64,000 bases of DNA from JAACFF01 sp963807975 (lineage in GTDB: Bacteria; Chloroflexota; Anaerolineae; Promineifilales; Promineifilaceae), in contig CAWEDV010000005.1 of NCBI GenBank assembly GCA_963807975.1, positions 1 to 64,000 on the forward strand. Direction: 5' to 3'. Shown here piece by piece: positions 36,854 through 45,354 of this stretch. The notes beneath the pieces are model-generated. The model made no database searches, had not been told where the DNA came from, and saw only the letters and a program-made list of their open reading frames with translations. The translations under genes were made by a program, and so were the position numbers. The stretch's first letter is position 1. Every line of letters begins with the position of its first letter.

Positions 36854-39800
36854 CTAGTACTCGATTTCCCGACCCAAAGCCATCAGGGCCATAGCCAAAG
36901 TCCGTCCGGCTTTTTCCAAGTTCTCTTCGGAAATCTTCTCGGGTGTGTCCTCCGGCAAACGCGAGGTCTCCTCCCAACCTTCCCAATACAAACGAACAAC
37001 TGGCGCCTGTTTCCCGCTCGAATCGGTCGCTGTATCCACTTCCTCATAAATCAAACTGATATCAATTGCCTCTTCCGACCGTACCGGTCTAACGCCGGAT
37101 TGCTTTGCTGCAGTCTCGAATAGTTCCGCCAGACGCAAACTGCCTGATGACGACACTTCAAGCCGGTCGCCAGTTCCATCCCCGACACCTCGTAGTTGCA
37201 CAATTGCTACTGGTTCAAAACGCCCCGCAAAGCCCGTCTTCGCTTGTAAGAATCGCTTCACATCTGGATCAACGACAGGCTCGCCGCCATCCAAACCTTC
37301 TCCACTATACGCAATGAAGAGGAATGAACGGCGCGGTTGGTAATCGGCTTCCTCCATGACACGAATTGCCTCTAGCATGACCGCGACTCCACTCGCATTG
37401 TCATTTGCCGCCGGAGATACCACACCATTTGCTCCTGGTGGCGGGCTGTCATATTGCACCATGACCACAACCATTTGCTTGTCCAGACAATCTACGCACC
37501 TCTCATAGCCGAAATCACCTGGTCGATAGCCGATCACATGCTGCACAGGCCACTTCTCTTCCAACCTGCCCTCTACCTCCATGCTGACCGAAACGGGAAG
37601 CGCCTCTTCCCACACTGACTCAGGCATTAGTTCTCTAAATTGCTCTCGTAAATTCCCAACCGTGTGTCCAGACCCTGCCAGCAAACGATTTCCCGTTTCC
37701 TCCGATATCCAAATCGCTGGCGTCTCCTCGCCCCTTAGCTCGCCAGTGAATAGGTTCAGATGCCGCCCGGTTCGACCGGATAGCGTGTGAGACTCGGCCA
37801 GCTTCGCCGGATCGTCCACGACAACCAACAAGCCCGCATGCTCCGTACGCCCCGACAAGACCCGGCCGTTATTGTCGGAAACAGCCAGTAAAATATCATC
37901 AGAATAATCAACTCGGTCTAATTCAGGGTAAAAAGTGCGCCAACCAGTCGTCGCCCGTGGCCCAGGTGCGCCTATACCCACAAGCCTAATCGAGCCATCC
38001 GCTCGCCCTGCCGTCATATTAAGCCCAGAATAGGCCGTATAGTCCATTCCGTAAACCAGAGGAGGTCCGCCGTCGTTGATGACAAGCGAAGGCGCTGACT
38101 CTAATCGCTCAAAAGAATGGGAACGCTCTTGAAAATAGGTCGCGCTTTCGCCACCAGCTTGCAAACCAATGGCGTCCATTTGATCCGCGATATACTGCGC
38201 TGCAGTCACCTGGCCCGTAGTACCCAAAGATCGTCCTTCCATTGCTTCGGAAGTTAAAGCTTCCACATGGGCTATCGCTTTCTCCCCATCAAATGCCCGC
38301 GCCAATTCGCGGTAAAACGGAGTAGCACCGCTGTTCGCCTGGAACCAATTAAAAAATAGAATACCTACAATAGCCAATCCCACTGTGTATCGATTGACGA
38401 AGCGGCTGATAATCAAGTGCCCACTTTCTACTGCACGCCGCACACCTTCACCAAATAAGTTAAAGGCGAATATCGCCAGGAAGAAAGCCGTCATTGTGTA
38501 AAAACCAGTCCAGGGGTATGCCCTTGCCTGGTAGCGAATATTGCTAAGCAAAGCGCCCCACTCAGGGACGTCGGAGAATAACTGTGGCGGCACACCCGGA
38601 AGTTCAATCATTGAACCGCCGCCGACGAAAATGCTCAGAAAACCGAGTTCGCCGAGCAGCATCAAAACAGCCCCCATTTCCAATGCAATCAACGATATCA
38701 ACGAACCAAACAAATTGGGCATGATATGTGCATTCAGGATTCGAACGGTGCCGGCACCAGAAGCAACCGCACTCTCAACGAATTGCTCGCTGCGCAGAGC
38801 GCCAACCTTACTGCGCACGAATTGCATAATCTCACCCCAACCAATAAAACCCAGTGCGATTAGAAAAGTCGACATTCCTTGTCGTATACCGACTGCCAGG
38901 ATCAAAATCATGGCCAAAAGCAAGTTTGGAAAAGCCGCAGCTACCTCTGCCAGACCAAGGATTAACCGGTCAATCCAGCTTCCACTGCGCCATCCCGCAA
39001 GCGCACCCAGGAAGACACCCAAAACAAAACGGGCCACGACCACAACAATGACCAAGAACAATGTTTGCTGCGCGCCAGATAGAACCAGGCTCATCATATC
39101 CCGGCCCAGAGCATCCGTGCCCCACGGGTATGTCTCACTTGGAGCAAGCGGTGGACGCGTGAGCTCACCGTCAATCGTTATCAATCCTTGTGTAGAATAC
39201 GGATTATGCGGTGACATAAACGGACCAAAAATCACAACTACCGCCAGAATCAGCACGAGAAACAGCCCAACCGAAAATGGGCCGTTTCTCCGCAGCGCAA
39301 TCCATACCGAGCGCTTTCCGACGAAGGGCTTGTCCAGATCCTTCTCCGCTGATTTTTCTGATCCAAGTTCTAGCCTGTCTTCTGCGCTCGTATCGGCTGT
39401 CATCCGTCTCTTGAACCAACGGCTAACCCGATTATCAACAACCACGTCGCGGATGCTACTGCCTAAAGAGCGTATCGATTCGCCAAACCCTTCTTTGCTG
39501 CTGTCCATCACATGGGACGGTGGCTGCCATAGGCGTGGATCGATAATTCGATATGCGAGTTCCAGGATGAAATTAAACAGCACAATGAGCAGGCCCAATA
39601 ACATCACAAACGTGACCGTCAAATTATCGTCCTGTTGGGAAATACTCTTTAGCAGTGTGAATCCGGCTCCCTGCCATCCAAAATAATACTCGACCACTGC
39701 CAGAGTGCTTAGCGCGAATCGAAATGAGATGCCTACCGTGGTTAGGATGGGAATTGCCGCATTGCGCATGACATGCGACCAACGAATTTGGAATTTGCGT

Positions 39801-40519
39801 AGCCCTTTTGCCCGCGCCGTGCGCACATAATCTTGACTTAAAACTTCTTGCAAGGAAACGAATGATATGCGTGTAATCTGTGCCAATGGACGAGCCGCCA
39901 AGACGATAACCGGCAAGATCAGATGCTCATCCCATCCGTATCCACCAACAGGCAGCAAGGCCTTGCCTGCCCATCGCGTGTAGCTGGTCAACCCCCACTG
40001 CAGCAAGAAAGCTGCAAAGAAACTGGGCACAGAAACGCCAATAATTGTGACTAGAATGATGCCCAGCGATCGTTTTGACCCGCTACGAGCGGCGCGTAAA
40101 CCCAGACCGATGCCAACGACGGTAGCTAAGGTTAATGAAATGAATAACAGTCCCAGGCTGCGGCTCATTCTTTCGATGATGACTTCGCCCATTGGCCGTG
40201 GACGAACATCTCCACTGGCAGCAGTAGCCATCCCCAGATCCCCCTGCAGTAAATTGCCCACATATTCGATAGTTTGCACCACCGCTTCCTGCAGCGATTC
40301 GCTGAATCCAATCCCACGCGCCATTGACAACCCAAAATAGGTCAAAAGAATGACCGCCAATAGAACGAGGATGCTGTATACAAGCCGCTGACCAAGGAAA
40401 TAGGCAACCTGCGCCACAGCTCCCCAGTTAGAACTCCCTACTGTCGTAATATCATCTGGCGTGTTGTTCCTGGGCGGTACCACGCCTTCTGCCGAATCTT
40501 TGAATCCAATCTCCGCCAT
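36854..40519 (-). CDS. Triple fusion: DppB permease + DppC permease + degenerate M28 peptidase domain
   Basis: About 1221 aa from ATG 40519 (GGAG 8 nt upstream; an in-frame start at 40567 lacks this). Residues about 35-330 form a DppB-type permease with the ABC-contact loop DYVRTARAKGL. A charged linker is followed by a DppC-type permease, about 410-720 (SEQFVESAVASGAGTVR loop, GTDALGRDMMS). After one more helix (TVGLAIVGILFFNWF) comes an M28 aminopeptidase-like domain, about 750-1221, with PA-type insert. Zinc-site residues are mostly lost: HxD is QYD (Q at 37454-37456), the Glu pair is EG (37295-37300), the fourth ligand and terminal His are missing; only ANDNASG remains. So an extracytoplasmic pseudopeptidase is tethered to a complete permease pair. 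No binding protein or ATPase is adjacent. Confidence 0.88.
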   Translation of the reverse strand: MAEIGFKDSAEGVVPPRNNTPDDITTVGSSNWGAVAQVAYFLGQRLVYSILVLLAVILLTYFGLSMARGIGFSESLQEAVVQTIEYVGNLLQGDLGMATAASGDVRPRPMGEVIIERMSRSLGLLFISLTLATVVGIGLGLRAARSGSKRSLGIILVTIIGVSVPSFFAAFLLQWGLTSYTRWAGKALLPVGGYGWDEHLILPVIVLAARPLAQITRISFVSLQEVLSQDYVRTARAKGLRKFQIRWSHVMRNAAIPILTTVGISFRFALSTLAVVEYYFGWQGAGFTLLKSISQQDDNLTVTFVMLLGLLIVLFNFILELAYRIIDPRLWQPPSHVMDSSKEGFGESIRSLGSSIRDVVVDNRVSRWFKRRMTADTSAEDRLELGSEKSAEKDLDKPFVGKRSVWIALRRNGPFSVGLFLVLILAVVVIFGPFMSPHNPYSTQGLITIDGELTRPPLAPSETYPWGTDALGRDMMSLVLSGAQQTLFLVIVVVVARFVLGVFLGALAGWRSGSWIDRLILGLAEVAAAFPNLLLAMILILAVGIRQGMSTFLIALGFIGWGEIMQFVRSKVGALRSEQFVESAVASGAGTVRILNAHIMPNLFGSLISLIALEMGAVLMLLGELGFLSIFVGGGSMIELPGVPPQLFSDVPEWGALLSNIRYQARAYPWTGFYTMTAFFLAIFAFNLFGEGVRRAVESGHLIISRFVNRYTVGLAIVGILFFNWFQANSGATPFYRELARAFDGEKAIAHVEALTSEAMEGRSLGTTGQVTAAQYIADQMDAIGLQAGGESATYFQERSHSFERLESAPSLVINDGGPPLVYGMDYTAYSGLNMTAGRADGSIRLVGIGAPGPRATTGWRTFYPELDRVDYSDDILLAVSDNNGRVLSGRTEHAGLLVVVDDPAKLAESHTLSGRTGRHLNLFTGELRGEETPAIWISEETGNRLLAGSGHTVGNLREQFRELMPESVWEEALPVSVSMEVEGRLEEKWPVQHVIGYRPGDFGYERCVDCLDKQMVVVMVQYDSPPPGANGVVSPAANDNASGVAVMLEAIRVMEEADYQPRRSFLFIAYSGEGLDGGEPVVDPDVKRFLQAKTGFAGRFEPVAIVQLRGVGDGTGDRLEVSSSGSLRLAELFETAAKQSGVRPVRSEEAIDISLIYEEVDTATDSSGKQAPVVRLYWEGWEETSRLPEDTPEKISEENLEKAGRTLAMALMALGREIEY

Positions 40520-40597
40520 ATAGTGACTCCAAACGCATATTATACGCGTCCGGACGGTTGCGGGCATATATTTTGTCTGCCATGTTGCTCGCCAAAA

Positions 40598-41575
40598 TCA
40601 GTGTAAATATAGTTTGACAATCTGCCGTGCGTAGTCTTCAACACTTAGCCTTAATGACACTGGTTCAATCACCTTGACTGCTGCGCCGAGCGCTAGAATC
40701 CGGCCCCGACCTTCGTCGAAACTGCCAAACTTCAGCTGCCAGGTGCTCCGACCTTCAAGGTTGGTTGCCGTTTTTTCCTTCTCTACCAAAGTAGCCGCAT
40801 CTCCGAATAAGGTAGGAAGATACGGCCGTAACGCCTCCGAGACCTCTACGACAGCTTCAAAATAGGGCCTGCCGGCTTGATTCTCCTCGCACCATAACTG
40901 CCAGAACTCAACCAGGTCAAAATCATTGTCCCGTTCAAACACATCAGTACCAGCATGCACGTGTAAAATCCGGTCAATGCGTAATACCGACATATGATCC
41001 ACCTGATACGCAATCAAGTACCATTCACCCGCCTTGGACACGAGGCCATACGGCTCAACAATCGCCGACAAAACACCTGCGCGGCTGCCAATAGCGGACC
41101 CAAATTTGACATCCAACAAGCTGTTTCCCCATACCGCCTTCTGCAGCAGCAGCAAATGAGGAGCCGCGTCGCTGGGTGAATCCCAGCCATCGCTGTCAAT
41201 GTGAATCCGCTGTCTAACTTTTTGCTCCCGATCCCTTAACGTAGCCGGCAGCGCAGCCGACAATTTATAAAGCGCATCTTTCAAACGGCGATCCAAACCA
41301 AGGTCATTTAGAGGGGCTGGAATGCTGAGCATGAACAGTGCCTGAACCTCCTCTTCATTGAGACCCGTCAAGTCAGAGCGATATCGTTCAATAAGCGATA
41401 TACCTCCCCCAGGTCCCTGCTCCGTAACAATGGGTACTCCCGATGATCCAAGCGCCATAACATCACGATATATCGTTCTCTCGCTCACCTCAAGTTCTCG
41501 CGCCAACTCCATCGCCGTCATACGACCTCGGCTTTGCAGCATCATCAATATGGACAGCAATCTATCCGCACGCAT
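40598..41575 (-). CDS. WYL-domain transcriptional regulator (YafY/DeoR-like HTH)
   Basis: 325 aa from MRADRLLSIL. N-terminal HTH_11 winged helix (TAMELARELEVSERTIYRDV) and a WYL ligand-sensing domain with GEWYLIAYQVD (about residues 180-190), followed by a WCX-like C-terminal part. Divergent from the effector-binding protein at 41752, with a perfect 12-bp inverted repeat in between that fits an autoregulatory operator. It reads in the same direction as the triple-fusion gene 78 bp downstream, so it could also control it. Confidence 0.88.
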   Translation of the reverse strand: MRADRLLSILMMLQSRGRMTAMELARELEVSERTIYRDVMALGSSGVPIVTEQGPGGGISLIERYRSDLTGLNEEEVQALFMLSIPAPLNDLGLDRRLKDALYKLSAALPATLRDREQKVRQRIHIDSDGWDSPSDAAPHLLLLQKAVWGNSLLDVKFGSAIGSRAGVLSAIVEPYGLVSKAGEWYLIAYQVDHMSVLRIDRILHVHAGTDVFERDNDFDLVEFWQLWCEENQAGRPYFEAVVEVSEALRPYLPTLFGDAATLVEKEKTATNLEGRSTWQLKFGSFDEGRGRILALGAAVKVIEPVSLRLSVEDYARQIVKLYLH

Positions 41576-41608
41576 ATCCAATCTCCACAATAGTACAAAT
41601 CAAACAAA

Positions 41609-41637
41609 TAATACCTGACACTAGATGTCAGGTATTA
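41609..41637. promoter_or_regulatory. Perfect palindromic operator between WYL regulator and effector-binding gene
   Basis: TAATACCTGACA-CTAGA-TGTCAGGTATTA: 12-bp arms without mismatch and a 5-bp centre. Located 34 bp before the WYL start and 115 bp before the divergent gene. Core TGACA...TGTCA. Likely bound by the WYL dimer. Confidence 0.75.
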
Positions 41638-41675
41638 CATTGTACCATACAAAAATAGTGCCTAGGACGTCCATC

Positions 41676-41710
41676 AGCATTCTTGTTGGAAGCATTCTTG
41701 TTGGAAGCAT
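41676..41710 (+). repeat. 15-bp tandem repeat
   Basis: AGCATTCTTGTTGGA at 41676-41690 and 41691-41705, plus AGCAT at 41706-41710 (2.3 identical copies), between operator and the TTG start. Probably recent slippage; it may alter promoter or leader spacing. Confidence 0.8.
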
Positions 41711-41751
41711 GATCTAGAAGCTGTCCGTCAAGGCCGGCTAGGAGAAAAACA

Positions 41752-42216
41752 TTGAACGAAATTGAAGTCCGTATCGTTACCCTTGAACCCTTACAAGTCG
41801 CTTCAGCCTATGGGTTTAGCGAAAGTCCCGAAGACCTGGCTTTCGAAATAATCCATGCCTTTGCCGCCGCAAACAATCTCTTACATGATGGTGAACTGCC
41901 AAATACCTTTGGCTTCAATAATCCCGATCCCTCTCCCGGCAGCAAGAACTACGGCTACGAAGTATGGCTCCCGTTGTCTTCCACAGTCCAAGCAAGCGCA
42001 GGCGTCAAGATCAAGGACTTTCCAGGAGGGCTATACGCCGTCAACCGCCTGCGTGGATTGCAAAACATCGGCGAACGCTGGCAGCAGTTGGTTCAGTGGT
42101 GTGAGAGCAGCAAATACAGATTTGGCAATCATCAGTGGCTAGAGCATCTCTTGAGCCCAGCTAGCGCTCCCCTGGAGGAATATATCTTCGATCTTTATCT
42201 TCCCGTCGTCAAGTGA
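41752..42216 (+). CDS. GyrI-like / AraC effector-binding domain protein
   Basis: 154 aa. Starts with TTG, supported by AGGAG 8 nt upstream. The stand-alone effector-binding fold (GyrI-like) is suggested by the N-terminal VRIVTLEPLQVASAYGF, the YGYEVWLPL strand and FPGGLYAVNRLRG. No DNA-binding domain. Such proteins bind amphipathic small molecules and are often encoded beside WYL regulators, as here. Confidence 0.78.
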   Translation: MNEIEVRIVTLEPLQVASAYGFSESPEDLAFEIIHAFAAANNLLHDGELPNTFGFNNPDPSPGSKNYGYEVWLPLSSTVQASAGVKIKDFPGGLYAVNRLRGLQNIGERWQQLVQWCESSKYRFGNHQWLEHLLSPASAPLEEYIFDLYLPVVK

Positions 42217-42235
42217 TACTCGGTTACCGCCACAG

Positions 42236-42264
42236 AGTCGCCAACTCAAAGAAAGTTGGCGACT
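42236..42264 (+). terminator. Stem-loop after the effector-binding gene
   Basis: Perfect 11-bp stem AGTCGCCAACT (42236-42246) / AGTTGGCGACT (42254-42264) with 7-nt loop. The T-run is short (TTCT), so termination may be partial. Confidence 0.55.
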
Positions 42265-42356
42265 TCTAAGCTCCAACACATTTACAATTCATTTTATCAA
42301 AAATAACTTTTCTACCAGAAAGTCCAAAACTAATTTGTAATCACAGTAACGTGTTC

Positions 42357-42386
42357 TTGACAATACTATATACTACATAGTATAAT
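42357..42386 (+). promoter_or_regulatory. PadR promoter with embedded operator, leaderless
   Basis: TTGACA (42357-42362), 18-bp spacer, TATAAT (42381-42386). The inverted repeat ATACTAT-N7-ATAGTAT (42363-42383) fills the spacer, and ATGTA-A-TACAT (42385-42395) overlaps the start codon at 42394; both are plausible PadR sites. The -10 ends 7 nt before the ATG and there is no Shine-Dalgarno, so the mRNA is probably leaderless. Confidence 0.75.
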
Positions 42387-42393
42387 GTAATAC

Positions 42394-42750
42394 ATGGCAA
42401 GAAAACTAAGTAAAGAAGCGTTGCTAGATAATCTATCCCTTGAGCTGCGCCGGGGAACTTTAACTTTGGCCATCCTTAGCCAGCTCAATCAGGATCAATA
42501 TGGCTATTCCTTGAAACAATCTCTTGCCGAACAAGGAATGCAAATAAATGAGGGTACGCTCTACCCTCTCTTGCGCCGCCTCGAAGACCAAGGACTGTTG
42601 GAAAGTGATTGGCATATAGCTGATGGTAAACGACCGCGCCGTTACTATCGCCTAAACCATACAGGCGCCGCGATCCTCTCCAACCTAACCGCCGAATGGC
42701 AAAAGCAAGTTGGCGTCATGAACCGCCTTCTTGGAGGACCAACCAGGTGA
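42394..42750 (+). CDS. PadR-family transcriptional regulator
   Basis: 118 aa winged helix: RRGTLTLAILSQLNQDQYGYSLKQ, INEGTLYPLLRRLEDQGLLES (recognition helix and wing) and RRYYRLNHTGAAIL. PadR_N architecture, small type. It precedes a membrane protein by 4 bp, the common PadR plus membrane-partner operon of envelope-stress type. Likely autorepressed via the dyads in its promoter. Confidence 0.9.
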   Translation: MARKLSKEALLDNLSLELRRGTLTLAILSQLNQDQYGYSLKQSLAEQGMQINEGTLYPLLRRLEDQGLLESDWHIADGKRPRRYYRLNHTGAAILSNLTAEWQKQVGVMNRLLGGPTR

Positions 42751-42754
42751 TCTC

Positions 42755-43741
42755 ATGCATGCAGAAGAATTGATAAATCGTTATGTACACGAAGTTGGCC
42801 AATCGCTCCCGCGCAAGAAACGGGACGATATCCAAATGGAACTACGTTCGTTGCTCATGGACGATCTTGAAGAACGAGCAGCCGGCCAAGAACCAACAAC
42901 CGAAATGGCCGCCCAACTGCTACTCGAATACGGAAAACCAGATGCTATGGCCGCGCGCTACCTTCCAGAACAATATCTCATCGGTCCTAGGCTTTTCCCT
43001 TTTTACCGCATGATAATATTCATCGTCCTTGCCGTCGTCACCTTTGGCCTATTGGTTAGCTTTGCTATCGCCTTCATTGCCGGAGGAATGGAAGACATCA
43101 TTTCCGCTGCCTCGTCATTCCTTTCAGCGATATTTCAAGGCGGGCTGTCTGCATTTGCTTTCGTTACCATCATCTTCGCCATAATCGAACGCATTGCCGG
43201 GCAGAAGTTTAATTTTGATAATGAATCAGAATGGAATCCTTACGATCTTTCTCCCGTAGAAAAAAAGGATCGCAGCCGAATCAACAGGCCAGAATTAGTG
43301 GCGGGCATCGTCTTCTATCTGTTCGTGATCGTGCTCTTCAACTATTATCCTCAGTGGATAATCATGGTGGAATCGCTTGAATCGGGAGCCGCGCTCCTGC
43401 CCATTCTTGCCCCGGAGTTTTCAGCATATATCCCTATTCTCACAGTCTACTGGTCGCTGACGATTTTGCTCAAGATTCTACTGCTTTGGCGCGGGCGCTG
43501 GGAACGAGTATCACGACTCCTTGAATTCGGTCTCCATCTTTTTAACTTGTTCATCATCTTCCAGATTGTGACCGGTGGACCAATTACCACCATGGCCTGG
43601 CTTGACAAGTTTATTCGTTTCGGTCTTTGGATTGGCATTGTCGTTGGCAGCATAGAAGCATTGGTGCAGCTATTCCGGCTCATACAAGGAGAACCGAAAA
43701 AACCTTCCGGCACCTTGCCTGGGTTAAAGGTCTCAACTTGA
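42755..43741 (+). CDS. Membrane protein with N-terminal HAAS-like domain, PadR partner
   Basis: About 329 aa from ATG 42755 (AGGTGA just upstream; an earlier TTG at 42731 overlaps padR). Residues 1-75 are a cytoplasmic helical HAAS/DUF1700-like domain (INRYVHEVGQSLPRKKRDDI, AAQLLLEYGKPDAMAARYLP), then six or so membrane helices and a soluble loop around 160-180. Partners of PadR regulators with this layout sense or modulate envelope state. Exact function unknown. Confidence 0.7.
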   Translation: MHAEELINRYVHEVGQSLPRKKRDDIQMELRSLLMDDLEERAAGQEPTTEMAAQLLLEYGKPDAMAARYLPEQYLIGPRLFPFYRMIIFIVLAVVTFGLLVSFAIAFIAGGMEDIISAASSFLSAIFQGGLSAFAFVTIIFAIIERIAGQKFNFDNESEWNPYDLSPVEKKDRSRINRPELVAGIVFYLFVIVLFNYYPQWIIMVESLESGAALLPILAPEFSAYIPILTVYWSLTILLKILLLWRGRWERVSRLLEFGLHLFNLFIIFQIVTGGPITTMAWLDKFIRFGLWIGIVVGSIEALVQLFRLIQGEPKKPSGTLPGLKVST

Positions 43742-43769
43742 TTGGCTGCTGCCGGTCTAGGCTGTGTTA

Positions 43770-43806
43770 AAATGGCTGCTGCGCGAAAGGTGCAGCAGCC
43801 ATTTCT
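43770..43806 (+). terminator. Rho-independent terminator
   Basis: 13-bp stem AAATGGCTGCTGC (43770-43782) / GCAGCAGCCATTT (43792-43804), loop GCGAAAGGT. A short T-run follows within the stem end. Ends the PadR operon. Confidence 0.8.
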
Positions 43807-43855
43807 ATAATTTAAATCAATCGTCGTTCAAGATTACGATTTAGGTAAACTGATT

Positions 43856-44332
43856 ATGAATAACGATCGCGACCAAGCATCCCCTGGTGATCAGATCATA
43901 TAGGCGAAGGCATTTTGCGTCATCTTCCGTGGCGAAGACATCTTGGTTTTTGAAGCGCATGACAGGGTCAAGAATGAAACCTATTACCGCCCGTTAGGCG
44001 GACATATCGAATTTGGGGAATACAGCACAGAGGCAGTCCGGCGTGAGTTATGCGAAGAGACAGGCAGCGAAATCGAAGACTTACGTTTCCAACAAATATT
44101 CGAAAACATATACATCAACGAAGGCATTCCAGGTCACGAGATCGTTTTCCTATTTGAAGGGGATCTATCCGACAAAACCATTTACGCACGCCAGACCTTT
44201 TATATTCATGAAGAAGTTGGTACGCCTGTTAAGGTTTTCTGGAAACCATTGGCTGACTTTGAAGATGGTGGCCCCCCGCTTTACCCCTACGGGCTGCTCA
44301 AATTCCTTAAAGAAAGAGATGCCAGCTTCTGA
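43856..44332 (+). pseudogene. Nudix hydrolase with in-frame TAG at codon 16
   Basis: From ATG 43856 the frame reads MNNDRDQASPGDQII, then TAG (43901-43903), then AKAFCVIFRGEDILVFEAHD and a perfect Nudix box GGHIEFGEYSTEAVRRELCE ETG (G-x5-E-x7-REL-x-EE-x-G). The remaining 140 codons are intact to 44332. A restart at TTG 43943 would remove the first strands of the fold. The enzyme class hydrolyses nucleoside-diphosphate-X bonds. Either a very young pseudogene or a read error. Confidence 0.75.
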
Positions 44333-44376
44333 GAACTGCCATCTCCAAATTGTCAACCTGAATAATAGACTCTTCC

Positions 44377-44733
44377 CTACAGAAAAAGCTGCCAATAAAC
44401 AAAAGCGCCGCTGATTAAAAAGCCCAACACCAACGTCACCAGAAAAAGCGGATTACTCCGAATATTGCTTTTATGATTGAAAACAATACGGCCGAACAAA
44501 GCTCCAACAAACCCACCAATCAAGGCCATCATATGCAGGATTGCATTCGGTATTCGTCCACCATCTCTTTTGGCCTGCGCTTTGTCAAAACCGTACATGA
44601 TGAAGGTAACGAGACTCATCGCCCCCAACCAGTTCCAATACCACCACCAGTCAGTTTGAAAATTAAGCAACAAAAAGACAATCAGACTCGCGCCCAAACC
44701 CAGAATGGCGTAACGTACATGTTTACTTGACAT
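44377..44733 (-). CDS. DUF1294 membrane protein
   Basis: 118 aa, four helices. Family pattern MYGFDKAQAKRDGGRIPNAILHMMALIGG and FNHKSNIRSNPLFL. Function unknown. AGGAGG-type RBS; overlaps no neighbours; transcribed away from the Nudix gene end. Confidence 0.85.
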   Translation of the reverse strand: MSSKHVRYAILGLGASLIVFLLLNFQTDWWWYWNWLGAMSLVTFIMYGFDKAQAKRDGGRIPNAILHMMALIGGFVGALFGRIVFNHKSNIRSNPLFLVTLVLGFLISGAFVYWQLFL

Positions 44734-44785
44734 AGTTCCTCCTTTCCTCGGATAACCAGCCAGAATATTAACATACTTGTCCCAC

Positions 44786-45148
44786 CTACGCCTTTTCGCC
44801 CCAAATCAAATCCCCAGCCACTGCATTTGTCTTGAATACCAATAGGTCAAATCTCTCTGACCCATCATTGCGCAAACTGTGAACATCTCCTGGCTCCATC
44901 AGCAGCAGTGTTCCTGAATGCATCAGAATGCTCTCCCCATTGACCTCCAGCCGGCATCTACCTGCAACAACAAAATAAACCTCGAACGTATGCTGGTGGT
45001 AATGATCAAGGATCGCCTGGCCAGCATCAATACTTACCAACTGTATCAGAGCACCCACCCTATGCAGCTCCTCACCCGTCACCAACACATTTTTCCTATA
45101 TCCTTTAGCAGCAATCCAACCTTGCTTATCGATAAGAATTCTTTTCAT
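44786..45148 (-). CDS. Cupin-domain protein
   Basis: 120 aa single cupin barrel. Metal-site motif 1 DHYHQHTFEVYFVVAGRCRLEV (His, His, Glu) and motif 2 PGDVHSLRN (His) are intact. Small cupins act as sugar isomerases, dioxygenases or ligand sensors; placed downstream of a TIM-barrel sugar isomerase on the same strand, so a sugar-related role is possible. Confidence 0.8.
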   Translation of the reverse strand: MKRILIDKQGWIAAKGYRKNVLVTGEELHRVGALIQLVSIDAGQAILDHYHQHTFEVYFVVAGRCRLEVNGESILMHSGTLLLMEPGDVHSLRNDGSERFDLLVFKTNAVAGDLIWGEKA

Positions 45149-45354
45149 TGCTTGGTGATCCTCATAGGTAGTTTGTCAACAGTTCAAAGTAGTTTCAATT
45201 ATTGTGGACATTTCCCCAAATGCCGCCGTGCCAATTTCCTCTTTGTGCGTCACAGTACAGTGCCTTATTCTTCGCGATGTGCAAACAAAAAGAAACCAGG
45301 TTTCTCAATCAATCGATCGTGGAAACTTGGCTTCTCGGCAAGTCTACCGCCTCA

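Noticed and set aside
36623..37123. 166-codon plus-strand frame across the fusion end
   Set aside because: Overlaps the real coding end antisense; His/Cys/Ser-rich and without a start signal.
38541..39686. 381-codon open frame on the plus strand
   Set aside because: Fully antisense to the permease fusion, Ser/Pro/Arg/Lys-rich, no family or RBS; a shadow of the coding strand.
7006..44332. Alternative genetic code
   Set aside because: The in-frame stops are TGA, TAG and TAA, and the intact genes end normally with all three.
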